A stretch of 22,150 bases of DNA from Bacteriovorax sp. UBA1852 (lineage in GTDB: Bacteria; Bdellovibrionota; Bacteriovoracia; Bacteriovoracales; Bacteriovoracaceae), in NCBI GenBank assembly GCA_002338505.1, contig DDIK01000077.1, forward strand, positions 469 through 22,618, read 5' to 3'. Below the pieces are notes generated by a model that worked only from the letters and a program-made list of their open reading frames with translations, was not told where the DNA came from and ran no database searches. Position 1 is the stretch's first letter. Every line of letters starts with the position of its first letter. Positions 8,715 to 15,162 of this stretch are shown in pieces. The position numbers and the translations under genes were made by a program.

Positions 8715-9343
8715 TTAAGTTTATCAATAAAGGTTTGAGCTTTAGCCCGAGAGATATTTATTTTCTTAATTAACTCTTTCATTTGAAACGAAACTGACTT
8801 CATTTCGACTTCTAGATTACCAACGATCTTAGCATTTAAATTGTGTTTAATAAAAATAACATGATCGTGAAACTTCTTAAGAACCTTAATCATTCTTTGT
8901 TCAACAATCTTCATCGAAGCTAGTGCTTCTTGGAAACTGTTTCGTGTTTCTCTCAACTTTTTAAGACTCTGATTTCTAAACTTTCTCTTATCTAGTGACA
9001 TTGCTTCATCTTTCCATTCTTGAAATAGGTCATCAGCAACATCCTCAGCTTTTTTGAGGTTACGGCTTAAGGCTTCACTCTCATTAGCGATACTATTATA
9101 GTCATCACTTAATGAGTCATAAATTTTTTCAAGGTGACCTTCCTTAAAATTATAGTCTCTTCGAATTCGCTCTAAACTATCTTCAAGTTCTTCTGCCATA
9201 TCTTCCTGTGAAGACTCTGCATCTATCATTTTTGATTTTAGAATATCCCTTTTTTCTCGTCCTAGAGTTTCCCAAATGTTATAATAAATCGTAGAACAAC
9301 TTGATAGAAATAATAAATTTAAACTTAATAATATAATCTTCAC
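8711..9343 (-). CDS. DUF2959 family lipoprotein
   Basis: A 210-aa lipoprotein. The signal peptide ends in a lipobox (LSSC) with the acylated Cys at residue 16. The rest is a long, charged, all-helical coiled coil with the DUF2959 pattern: REKRDILKSK near residue 30, LEDSLERIRRDYNF, LYDxLxD-like YDSLSDDYN, LFQEWKDE, and FIKHNLNAK near residue 168. The family is widespread in marine Gram-negatives and has no defined role; an envelope-anchored structural or stress function is likely. The start codon is GTG, with AAAGGGG 8 bases upstream. It lies 50 bases after the Pmp3-like gene and is probably cotranscribed with it. The 3' end overlaps the PLD gene by 4 bases. Confidence 0.85.
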   Translation of the reverse strand: MKIILLSLNLLFLSSCSTIYYNIWETLGREKRDILKSKMIDAESSQEDMAEELEDSLERIRRDYNFKEGHLEKIYDSLSDDYNSIANESEALSRNLKKAEDVADDLFQEWKDEAMSLDKRKFRNQSLKKLRETRNSFQEALASMKIVEQRMIKVLKKFHDHVIFIKHNLNAKIVGNLEVEMKSVSFQMKELIKKINISRAKAQTFIDKLN

Positions 9344-9393
9344 TGAAAAAACCCCTTTCTTATATAGTTAGTAATTTGCAACATAATGAACTT

Positions 9394-9552
9394 CTATCTT
9401 TTAGCAATAATCCATACTGCATGGATTATTCCAGGTATATAGCCTAGTAGGGTTAAAATAATATTAATCCAAAACGCTCCCCCAATTCCTACCTGTAAGA
9501 AAACACCTAGAGGCGGTAGTAGAACTGAGAATAAAACTCTTATTAAATCCAT
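9394..9552 (-). CDS. Pmp3/YqaE family small membrane protein (52 aa)
   Basis: Translated by hand on the minus strand. The protein begins MDLIRVLFSVLLPPLG, continues VFLQVGIGGAFWINIILTLL and ends GYIPGIIHAVWIIAKR. This is the classic UPF0057/Pmp3 pattern: two hydrophobic helices with PPLGVFL and GYIPGIIHAxW. Family members are inner-membrane proteolipids induced by salt, cold or other stress, and yeast Pmp3 affects membrane potential. The length is the family's usual 50-55 aa. TAGGAGAT lies about 10 bases before the ATG. A dyad site at 9638-9655 lies 85 bases upstream, with TAGAAT at 9595-9590. It probably leads the DUF2959 gene. Confidence 0.93.
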   Translation of the reverse strand: MDLIRVLFSVLLPPLGVFLQVGIGGAFWINIILTLLGYIPGIIHAVWIIAKR

Positions 9553-9589
9553 AATTTAGAATCTCCTATATTTGTTACATTTTAAATTA

Positions 9590-9655
9590 ATTCTACTTTC
9601 TAAAATAAATAAAATCTTAGACTCTATTTAATTTTTGTGTGAAGTATTCTACACA
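9590..9655 (-). promoter_or_regulatory. 18-bp dyad, site 1, with -10 box of the Pmp3-like gene
   Basis: The dyad at 9638-9655 reads TGTGTAGAATACTTCACA on the minus strand. TAGAAT follows at 9595-9590, beginning 51.5 bp from the dyad centre. The predicted transcription start is near 9583, a leader of about 31 bases. The dyad lies 3 bases beyond the stop of the MipA-like gene. It has no T run, so it is not read as a terminator. Confidence 0.6.
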
Positions 9656-9658
9656 TAT

Positions 9659-10825
9659 CTATAAAAACTTATAGGCAATACCAGGAACAATACTCACCTC
9701 AAAATCATCCTCAACCAGATCAGACTTTTCAACTGATGTACTGTATTGCTTCATTCCTGTATCAACAAAGATGACCCAATTCCGTTGATAGTATTCAATC
9801 CTCATTTTAAAACTATAATTTATACCACTTGAAAGTTTAGAATATGAGAAGTCAGACTTTGAAGACTCGTCTCTAGATACACCAAAATAATAATTTGTAT
9901 AAGCAGTACTCCAATACTGTAAATAAATTCTTGGTTCTATTTTCCAATGTAGACTCGGACGAAATTCATATTTTAAGACGGCTTTGAATTCGGTTCCCTT
10001 AAACTTTTCATGAAAACCGAAGAAGTTGCGTTTATAAGTTAATCGAAAATATTTATGCTCTAACAATAGACCTGCGAACAGGTCCTTCTTTCTCTCTTCT
10101 ATTTCAGGGTGCTGAAATGGTTCTCCATCGTAATTTACTAACCCTAAAATAGATAAGCCCGACTTAGAGAAAAGAAGAGACCCCATACCATCTCTATTTA
10201 TAAAAAAAGGACCATAACGGAAAATGAAAGCAGGAAAAGGCTTCAGAGTATTTCTGCCCTTATAATATTTCTTTTGATTTCTATATTTAATATTAGATTT
10301 AAATTTTATAGCTGAGCCCAGAAGAAGTTCATACGCGGGGACATAGCCTGACATATACTTTGGGTATATCTTTGTCTCTTGGTTACCTTTAATAATAGTC
10401 ATAGTTTCCAAGACTGCTGGTAAAAAGGTAGTTTGATAATCAATGCCTAGTCTATCAAACTCGACCTGCCTTTGATTCAAAACTATGTACTTATCAATCT
10501 TACAGTTATTCATTACGAATTTAAAGCTCAATGAACTAACACCTTGTAAATCAAAAGAGATTTCATTCTTAGAAACATTTTGTTTTTCAACTTTGAAGTA
10601 CATATCTTCAATGAATGACAAATCACTATCGATAGTCTTACCATTTTCTTCAACTGTAACATTTATCTTTAGTTCCTCTCCTTCAAAAGAACACTTGCTA
10701 TTACTTTCAATACTATAAAGTATATATTGCTGATCATTTATATACGGAATTTTCACTAGAGGAAGAACATTCTTAGCAAAAACACACTGTGCCAAGAAAA
10801 GAAATCCGAGCATTAATTTAATCAT
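9659..10825 (-). CDS. MipA/OmpV-like outer-membrane protein
   Basis: A 388-aa exported protein with a signal peptide (residues 1-17, cleaved after VFA). The C-terminal 230 residues have the MipA/OmpV pattern: alternating beta strands, FRYGPFFINRDGMG near residue 205, GLVNYDGEPF, and the hallmark YTNYYFGVSRDES near residue 311, ending in an aromatic-rich strand (AYKFL). MipA proteins are small outer-membrane barrels; E. coli MipA scaffolds MltA and a peptidoglycan synthase. At 388 aa it is much longer than the usual 250, because about 150 extra residues with beta character precede the barrel. The ATG has AAGAGGT 8 bases upstream. A 20-bp dyad at 10851-10870 lies in the leader, and TAAGGT at 10896-10891 is in phase with dyad site 2. 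Confidence 0.78.
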   Translation of the reverse strand: MIKLMLGFLFLAQCVFAKNVLPLVKIPYINDQQYILYSIESNSKCSFEGEELKINVTVEENGKTIDSDLSFIEDMYFKVEKQNVSKNEISFDLQGVSSLSFKFVMNNCKIDKYIVLNQRQVEFDRLGIDYQTTFLPAVLETMTIIKGNQETKIYPKYMSGYVPAYELLLGSAIKFKSNIKYRNQKKYYKGRNTLKPFPAFIFRYGPFFINRDGMGSLLFSKSGLSILGLVNYDGEPFQHPEIEERKKDLFAGLLLEHKYFRLTYKRNFFGFHEKFKGTEFKAVLKYEFRPSLHWKIEPRIYLQYWSTAYTNYYFGVSRDESSKSDFSYSKLSSGINYSFKMRIEYYQRNWVIFVDTGMKQYSTSVEKSDLVEDDFEVSIVPGIAYKFL

Positions 10826-10850
10826 AGTAAGTTACCTCTTATTTTAGATT

Positions 10851-10870
10851 CGTAAGATCAAGCACTTACG
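10851..10870. promoter_or_regulatory. Inverted repeat CGTAAG-N8-CTTACG before the MipA-like gene
   Basis: Perfect 6-bp arms at 10851-10856 and 10865-10870, 25 bases before the start codon. It is a candidate operator or leader hairpin. No matching copy was noticed elsewhere in the window. Confidence 0.4.
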
Positions 10871-10938
10871 TATTGAGTTTAATAAAATTAACCTTAACAG
10901 AGTGAGATAATTTTTATGCCAAGAGGACTTGCAAGTTT

Positions 10939-11004
10939 TGTGTACTAATCTTCACATAATCTAAATCAAGAAAACAGGAACTCCTAATTTATATACCTTA
11001 AGAT
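10939..11004 (+). promoter_or_regulatory. 18-bp dyad, site 2, with -10 box of the SAP-like/ABC1 operon
   Basis: The dyad TGTGTACTAATCTTCACA lies at 10939-10956 and TAAGAT at 10999-11004 begins 51.5 bp from its centre. The predicted start is near 11011, leaving a 22-base leader with the AAAGGAG ribosome site. On the other strand TAAGGT (10896-10891) has the same phase toward the MipA-like gene. A better-looking TATAAT at 11010-11015 would start transcription inside the ribosome site and is disfavoured. Confidence 0.6.
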
Positions 11005-11032
11005 ATCTTTATAATTTAAAAGGAGTTACATA

Positions 11033-11350
11033 ATGAACAAATTAGAGATTAAGCCAAAGAAAATTTATGAAACAATTAACCTACAAGCTCTTAAAGTAAA
11101 ATCAGAATTAGAAACACAAGTTCTAAAGCAAATCAAAAAGATTGAAGAACATTTAGACACGACTGAAAGTGACTTCCCATTTAGCCTACTTCCGGACTCA
11201 ATGAAAACGAATCACATCAATGAGCCGACAATAGCATTTGATAATGTTACCAGAAAACAACTGTATCATCTTGCACAACTAAAGAATATTGAAGGAAGAT
11301 CTAAAATGAACAAAGCACAGCTCTACAATAAACTTAAGACATATCTATAA
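11033..11350 (+). CDS. Small protein with C-terminal SAP/Rho-N-like motif (105 aa)
   Basis: A cytoplasmic protein with no signal peptide. Residues 1-45 are a charged helix rich in Lys and Glu that may form a coiled coil. Residues about 72-105 (TRKQLYHLAQLKNIEGRSKM and following) match the helix-extended-helix pattern of SAP and Rho N-terminal domains: LYxLA, GRSKMNKxxL, then LYNKL. Such motifs bind DNA or RNA, so this could be a small nucleic-acid-associated protein; the assignment is by pattern only. The ribosome site AAAGGAG is 7 bases before the ATG. It sits 22 bases before the ABC1 kinase gene, forming an operon, and is probably controlled by dyad site 2. Confidence 0.72.
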   Translation: MNKLEIKPKKIYETINLQALKVKSELETQVLKQIKKIEEHLDTTESDFPFSLLPDSMKTNHINEPTIAFDNVTRKQLYHLAQLKNIEGRSKMNKAQLYNKLKTYL

Positions 11351-11372
11351 ATGTATATAAAGGAGTATAGTT

Positions 11373-12998
11373 ATGAAAATCAAAAGAGCGTCACAGTACA
11401 CAGCATTCGTTAAGGCTTTAGCAAAGTATTTAAATGTTGATGCAAAAAATCAAACTCATGAATCATTTCATGATGATCAAATTAAAGAAGATGCTAAGAA
11501 GTTTTCAAAAACGCTTGAAGACTTAGGCCCAACATTTATAAAACTTGGACAAGTTCTTGCGACAAGAAAATCTATGCTCCCAGCCCCATTCATCCAAGAA
11601 TTACAAAGGATGCAGGACGATGTAAAGCCTATAGAAACAAGTGTTGTTATGAGTACAATAGAAAATGAACTCGGTACTAAAATCGATGACATCTTCAAGG
11701 AATTTACCTCTACTCCAATTTCTACCGCTTCTTTAGGACAAGTTCATAGAGCAGTTCTTAAAACAGGAAAGGAAGTAGTTGTTAAAGTACAAAAACCTGG
11801 AATAACCAAAATAATTGAAGACGATCTTAAAGTAATAGGGAAATCAGTTAAACTGTTAAATGAAGTCAATCAGGACTTCAAACGTTATCACATTCAAGGC
11901 ATTCTTGATGACTTCAGCGAAAATATAAGAAGAGAACTAGACTATAAAGAAGAAGCATTCAATTTAGAAAATATAGCAAAAAACTTAAAAGATTTTGAAA
12001 AAATTGAATTTCCTAACGTCTATAATAGTTATTCTTCTATGAAAATTATAACCATGGACTTCATAGATGGTGAAAAGGTTTCAAATTTATCTCCACTAAG
12101 AAAAACAGAAATTGAAGGTGAAAAAATAGTAGAAGAGTTATTCAAGGCATATCTCAAACAGATACTTGTCGATGGGTTTATACACACAGACCCTCACCTT
12201 GGAAATATATTACTAATTAACAATAATAAAATTGGAATAATTGATCTTGGTATGGTTACAAAGGTTGGGCCAAGTATTCGAAAAGATCTTCAACACCTCA
12301 TGCTTTGTATCTCAGATGGAAGAGCAAAGAACGCTGCCGAGTTAGCATTAAAAATCGCAACACCTATGAACGACTTTGAAGAGAACGTCATTGAATTCAA
12401 ACAAAAAGTTTACTACTTAGTTAAAGAAGAACAAGGCAAACCACTTGAGAAAATAAAAGTAGGATCCTCACTGATGTCAATTACAAATGTAGCTGCTGAA
12501 ACAGGATTCACATTACCGAATGAATTTGCCTCTATTGCACGTACATTAATGTATCTAGACGATATATTCTTATGTCTAGCGCCAGGATTTAATCCTCAAG
12601 AGTCACTAAAAAAGCATGTTATGAAGTTTGTGAGTAAGTCTTATAAAGAGAATATTTCTTTTCAGAGTATATTCCAAGATAGCATGGAATTTAAAGATAT
12701 AGCAGAAACTCTTCCTCGTAAAATTAATACAATTCTAGAAGAGATAATCGATAGAAGACTTAAACTAAAGATTGATGTGATCGACGAAGAGAAACTTATT
12801 TCTGGATTTGAAAAAATAGCAAATAGAGTTACAACAGGACTAATCATATCCTCTATGATTGTTGGAGCGACCTCAGCGATGAAGTATAAGTCCGATTTTA
12901 CAATTTTAGATTTTCCTGGAGTTGCAATGATACTTTTAAGTCTAGCGACATTTGGAGCAATTTTACTAATGTTAAATATATTTATAAAAGATAAGTAA
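11373..12998 (+). CDS. ABC1/UbiB/AarF family atypical kinase-like ATPase
   Basis: A 541-aa protein-kinase-like protein of the UbiB group. Visible landmarks are the KxGQ motif KLGQ at residues 57-60, the nucleotide loop STASLGQVH around 117-125 (a Thr/Ala variant of the usual Ala-rich loop), the ATP-site Lys138 in VVVKVQKP, Glu188 in RRELDY, the catalytic HTDPHLGN at 271-278, and the metal-binding Asp291 in IIDLGM (the usual form is DFG). Two membrane helices close the protein, about 488-508 and 512-536. UbiB proteins are membrane-associated ATPases needed for quinone synthesis or handling, but many bacterial paralogs have other, unknown lipid-related roles. No other ubi gene is nearby, so the symbol is left blank. 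The ribosome site is AAAGGAG. It is cotranscribed with the SAP-like gene. Confidence 0.88.
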   Translation: MKIKRASQYTAFVKALAKYLNVDAKNQTHESFHDDQIKEDAKKFSKTLEDLGPTFIKLGQVLATRKSMLPAPFIQELQRMQDDVKPIETSVVMSTIENELGTKIDDIFKEFTSTPISTASLGQVHRAVLKTGKEVVVKVQKPGITKIIEDDLKVIGKSVKLLNEVNQDFKRYHIQGILDDFSENIRRELDYKEEAFNLENIAKNLKDFEKIEFPNVYNSYSSMKIITMDFIDGEKVSNLSPLRKTEIEGEKIVEELFKAYLKQILVDGFIHTDPHLGNILLINNNKIGIIDLGMVTKVGPSIRKDLQHLMLCISDGRAKNAAELALKIATPMNDFEENVIEFKQKVYYLVKEEQGKPLEKIKVGSSLMSITNVAAETGFTLPNEFASIARTLMYLDDIFLCLAPGFNPQESLKKHVMKFVSKSYKENISFQSIFQDSMEFKDIAETLPRKINTILEEIIDRRLKLKIDVIDEEKLISGFEKIANRVTTGLIISSMIVGATSAMKYKSDFTILDFPGVAMILLSLATFGAILLMLNIFIKDK

Positions 12999-13011
12999 TT
13001 AAGTAATAACG

Positions 13012-13209
13012 TCAAGTTCTACTGACTAACAAAAATAGTACCAAGAGCATGATAATAAATGAGGATATTTTAAATAATGGTTTTGTGTGTACTGGTCTGT
13101 CAAAGGGCCCCTTCTTTGGTTGAGTTCGTGTCGGCTTCTTATAAATACTAACCCCTATAACAACAAAGAGGAAAATTCCTAACCACATAAAGTTACTACT
13201 TAAATTCAT
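13012..13209 (-). CDS. Small two-helix membrane protein (65 aa)
   Basis: Two hydrophobic segments, about residues 8-22 and 46-63, flank a basic, proline-rich loop (KKPTRTQPKKGPFDRPVHTK). No family is recognised. It is the third gene of a YqjD-YqjE-like operon, in the position of yqjK in E. coli, but no YqjK similarity is evident. The upstream stop codon (TAG) lies between the GGAAGG ribosome site and the ATG at 13209, so translation is coupled; a GTG one codon earlier is a less likely start. It ends 13 bases from the convergent ABC1 gene. Confidence 0.7.
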   Translation of the reverse strand: MNLSSNFMWLGIFLFVVIGVSIYKKPTRTQPKKGPFDRPVHTKPLFKISSFIIMLLVLFLLVSRT

Positions 13210-13211
13210 CA

Positions 13212-13628
13212 CTACCTTCCTTTCATTTTTGATTGTTCTATTTTAATTTGATCTATAAGAGGTGAAAGCCAGTCGAATTCTTTCGTATTGGCTTTTATTT
13301 TTTCTACATTCTTATAAATAATTATTCTCTTTTTTAAATACTTAAAACAAACACCGATCCCTGTTAATGACAGACATAGTCCAACTCCCCCACTATATAG
13401 AAGAGACAACTTCAGTTGTGAGCTCAGATAGGTAAAAAAAGTGTAAATGACCAGAACAGAAGATAAACCGAGAATAATTGATGATAGATTTATAATAAAA
13501 ACACTTAAACCAATCTTCTTCGAATCCTTAAGTACTCTCTCTAGCACTAAGTCTTTTACACTCTCCTCTTCACCTCTCAGTACATTGTCTTTAAGAGTAT
13601 TAAAAAGCAAAAGCTTAAAGGTTGACAT
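13212..13628 (-). CDS. YqjE-like / holin superfamily membrane protein
   Basis: A 138-aa inner-membrane protein with two helices (about 38-66 and 72-95) forming a hairpin, a charged N-terminus with an ESVKDLVLERV amphipathic helix, and a basic cytoplasmic tail after KKRIIIYK. This is the architecture of YqjE and of the related putative holin-X families. It follows a DUF883 (YqjD/ElaB) gene by 4 bases, the classic yqjD-yqjE pairing, which supports the call. The ribosome site AGGGAA lies inside the end of the upstream gene. The exact function of YqjE is unknown; E. coli YqjE is a membrane protein expressed with the ribosome-binding YqjD. Confidence 0.68.
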   Translation of the reverse strand: MSTFKLLLFNTLKDNVLRGEEESVKDLVLERVLKDSKKIGLSVFIINLSSIILGLSSVLVIYTFFTYLSSQLKLSLLYSGGVGLCLSLTGIGVCFKYLKKRIIIYKNVEKIKANTKEFDWLSPLIDQIKIEQSKMKGR

Positions 13629-13632
13629 AAAA

Positions 13633-13863
13633 TTATTTCCCTAGAAGCTTACTTGTCGCTAGACCTACGAGAAAACCCACAGCTCCTACGCCAACAGCGG
13701 TATGAATGGGATATTCTTTTGCAACTTGGACAGATTTCGCGACAACTTCTCGAGATTTGTCTACAGCATCGTCTGAGACTGAAGATACAGTATTAATTAT
13801 ATTCTCAACCTGATCGTCTTTAATAAAATCTTTTGCGTGTTTGTCATTTGTTTTAGATGTCAT
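13633..13863 (-). CDS. YqjD/ElaB-like DUF883 protein
   Basis: A 76-aa protein with a charged helical N-terminus (residues 1-50) containing repeated VS/VA-KS heptads, then EYPIHTAVGVGAVGFLVG and a basic C-terminal LLGK. This is the DUF883 C-tail-anchor signature, equivalent to ENPWxSVGIAAGVGFLxG in E. coli YqjD. E. coli YqjD, ElaB and YgaM are inner-membrane, stationary-phase proteins that bind ribosomes. The start is set by AAAGGAG 5 bases before the ATG at 13863; a GTG two codons earlier would overlap the ribosome site. It leads the trio with the YqjE-like gene and the small two-helix gene. Dyad site 3 lies 81 bases upstream. Confidence 0.82.
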   Translation of the reverse strand: MTSKTNDKHAKDFIKDDQVENIINTVSSVSDDAVDKSREVVAKSVQVAKEYPIHTAVGVGAVGFLVGLATSKLLGK

Positions 13864-13896
13864 TTTCACTCCTTTACTTTGTTAGTATAAGCGTTC

Positions 13897-13962
13897 ATCT
13901 TACTGATTCTTTTTTGATAAATCTCGATTCTAATGAGTAGTGTATTTGTAAAAAACTACACA
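13897..13962 (-). promoter_or_regulatory. Dyad site 3 with -10 box of the YqjD-like operon
   Basis: On the minus strand the dyad reads TGTGTAGTTTTTTACAAA, and TAAGAT at 13902-13897 begins 51.5 bp from its centre, the same hexamer at the same distance as at site 2. The predicted start is near 13890. A TATACT at 13889-13884 is an alternative -10. Confidence 0.55.
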
Positions 13963-13979
13963 TAAATTTGACCTACTCA
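13934..13979. repeat. Outer inverted repeat around dyad site 3
   Basis: TGAGTAG at 13934-13940 and CTACTCA at 13973-13979 are perfect 7-bp arms enclosing the dyad at 13945-13962, in the gap between the divergent YqjD-like and AI-2E genes. They may be secondary half-sites; the link is an inference. Confidence 0.35.
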
Positions 13980-14010
13980 AAACCCTAGACACATTATTTC
14001 AAGTTATAAA
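13945..14010 (+). promoter_or_regulatory. 18-bp dyad, site 3, with -10 box of the AI-2E gene
   Basis: The dyad TTTGTAAAAAACTACACA lies at 13945-13962, exactly 81 bases from both flanking start codons. TATAAA at 14005-14010 begins 51.5 bp from its centre; the predicted start is near 14017, a leader of about 27 bases. Confidence 0.55.
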
Positions 14011-14043
14011 TATAAGTGACTTTAAAAGACGGTGGGAAACAAG

Positions 14044-15048
14044 ATGAAAGAACATAGAAAGATTAATTCACTCAATGTACTCTTGATGAGTGCTTGCTTT
14101 GTACTAGTTTGCTTTGGCCTTCAGCAGATAAGAACAATTATTATTCCTTTAATTGTGTCATATATAATTACCACATTACTTACCCCAGTATCGAGATACC
14201 TTGAAACAGTATTACCCCTAAACAAAAAAGTTTATAACGCCTTGATATTTATCATTCTTATTTTAACAATTGTAGCTTCGACAGCCTTTTTCTGGAATTC
14301 GATCAGCCAACTAATTAGCGAATTGGATGTTTATTTTCATCAATTTAATAAGTTTATTCAAAACAACATTAATAAAATACAAGCTAAATTACCAAATTTT
14401 GAAATAACCAATATTTTGCAAAAAGAAATTAGCTCGCCTGTAAGTAAATTTATAGGATCAGCTTCTTCTGCAATAAGAGGACTTAGCGAAATCACATTAC
14501 TTACCTTTGTATATACTTTATTTTTTCTTTATGACCCGCTATGTATGTCAAAGCTACAAAATGATAACTTTACACATGTACAATCAAAAATCAGACGATA
14601 CATTACAATAAAAACAATCACTTCTCTCATAACAGGCCTTATTGTAGCTTTATACCTCTTAATTATGGGCTATAAATTTATTCTTTTCCTAGGTCTTGCC
14701 ACGTTTATATTAAACTTTATTCCATCATTTGGTTCATTAATAGCAACACTTTTATTAATCCCAGTCATAGGCTTTGAAGCAGAAAATTTTCTTGAACTTA
14801 TTGTACCTCTAGTATTTCCTGCTGTAGCACAATTTTTTATAGGCAACATTTTTGAACCAAAGCTGATGGGCAATGCTTTAAAGCTATCTCCCATTCTAAT
14901 TATTATTTCACTTATATTCTGGAGTATAGTATTTGGCGTCTACGGGCTTTTTTTAGGGGTTCCTCTAACACTTGTCTGTCAGAGTATTATTAAGTCATCG
15001 GATCTTAAGAAGCGTATATTTATTAATTACAAGTCGAAACGAAGTTAA
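14044..15048 (+). CDS. AI-2E family transporter (PerM/YdiK type)
   Basis: A 334-aa polytopic inner-membrane protein of the AI-2E transporter superfamily. About seven or eight hydrophobic segments are visible: two or three at the N-terminus (about 15-85), a soluble helical stretch (about 90-150) and a C-terminal membrane cluster with the family's FIPSFGSLIATLLLIPV, the IFEPKLMGNALKLSPILI segment, and IVFGVYGLFLGVPLT. The family includes TqsA (autoinducer-2 export) and Na+/H+ antiporter-like members, so the substrate here is unknown. The start is the ATG at 14044, with GGTGGGA 7 bases upstream; a GTG at 14032 would lie within that ribosome site. It diverges from the YqjD-like operon across dyad site 3. 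Confidence 0.88.
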   Translation: MKEHRKINSLNVLLMSACFVLVCFGLQQIRTIIIPLIVSYIITTLLTPVSRYLETVLPLNKKVYNALIFIILILTIVASTAFFWNSISQLISELDVYFHQFNKFIQNNINKIQAKLPNFEITNILQKEISSPVSKFIGSASSAIRGLSEITLLTFVYTLFFLYDPLCMSKLQNDNFTHVQSKIRRYITIKTITSLITGLIVALYLLIMGYKFILFLGLATFILNFIPSFGSLIATLLLIPVIGFEAENFLELIVPLVFPAVAQFFIGNIFEPKLMGNALKLSPILIIISLIFWSIVFGVYGLFLGVPLTLVCQSIIKSSDLKKRIFINYKSKRS

Positions 15049-15059
15049 AGTTCCTGACA

Positions 15060-15133
15060 AAATACACTGTGTATTTATTTATACAGAAACTAAATATTAG
15101 AATGAATATTAAAAGACACAACCCTAATATTAT
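15060..15133 (+). promoter_or_regulatory. 18-bp dyad, site 4, with palindrome and -10 box of the 125-aa gene
   Basis: The dyad TGTGTATTTATTTATACA lies at 15068-15085 and overlaps a perfect 17-bp palindrome, AAATACACTGTGTATTT (15060-15076), which supplies a third half-site. TATTAT at 15128-15133 begins 51.5 bp from the dyad centre; the predicted start is near 15140, a 23-base leader with AAAAGGAG. Confidence 0.55.
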
Positions 15134-15162
15134 TTTACTACAAAACATAAAAGGAGCTAAAC

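Noticed and set aside
11010..11015. TATAAT as -10 box of the SAP-like gene
   Set aside because: Transcription would begin at about 11022, cutting into the AAAGGAG ribosome site. TAAGAT at 10999 fits the leader and the shared phase.
14032..14043. GTG start for the AI-2E gene
   Set aside because: The GTG is part of the GGTGGGA ribosome site serving the ATG at 14044.
15060..15076. 17-bp palindrome as terminator of the AI-2E gene
   Set aside because: The central loop would be one base, the stem is AT-rich and no clean T run follows. Its half-sites fit the dyad family better.
7475..15085. Reading the 18-bp dyads as standard CRP sites (TGTGA-N6-TCACA)
   Set aside because: The distance between TGTG and CACA is 10 bases here and 8 in CRP sites, at all five places. 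A related regulator is possible, but the E. coli CRP consensus does not fit.
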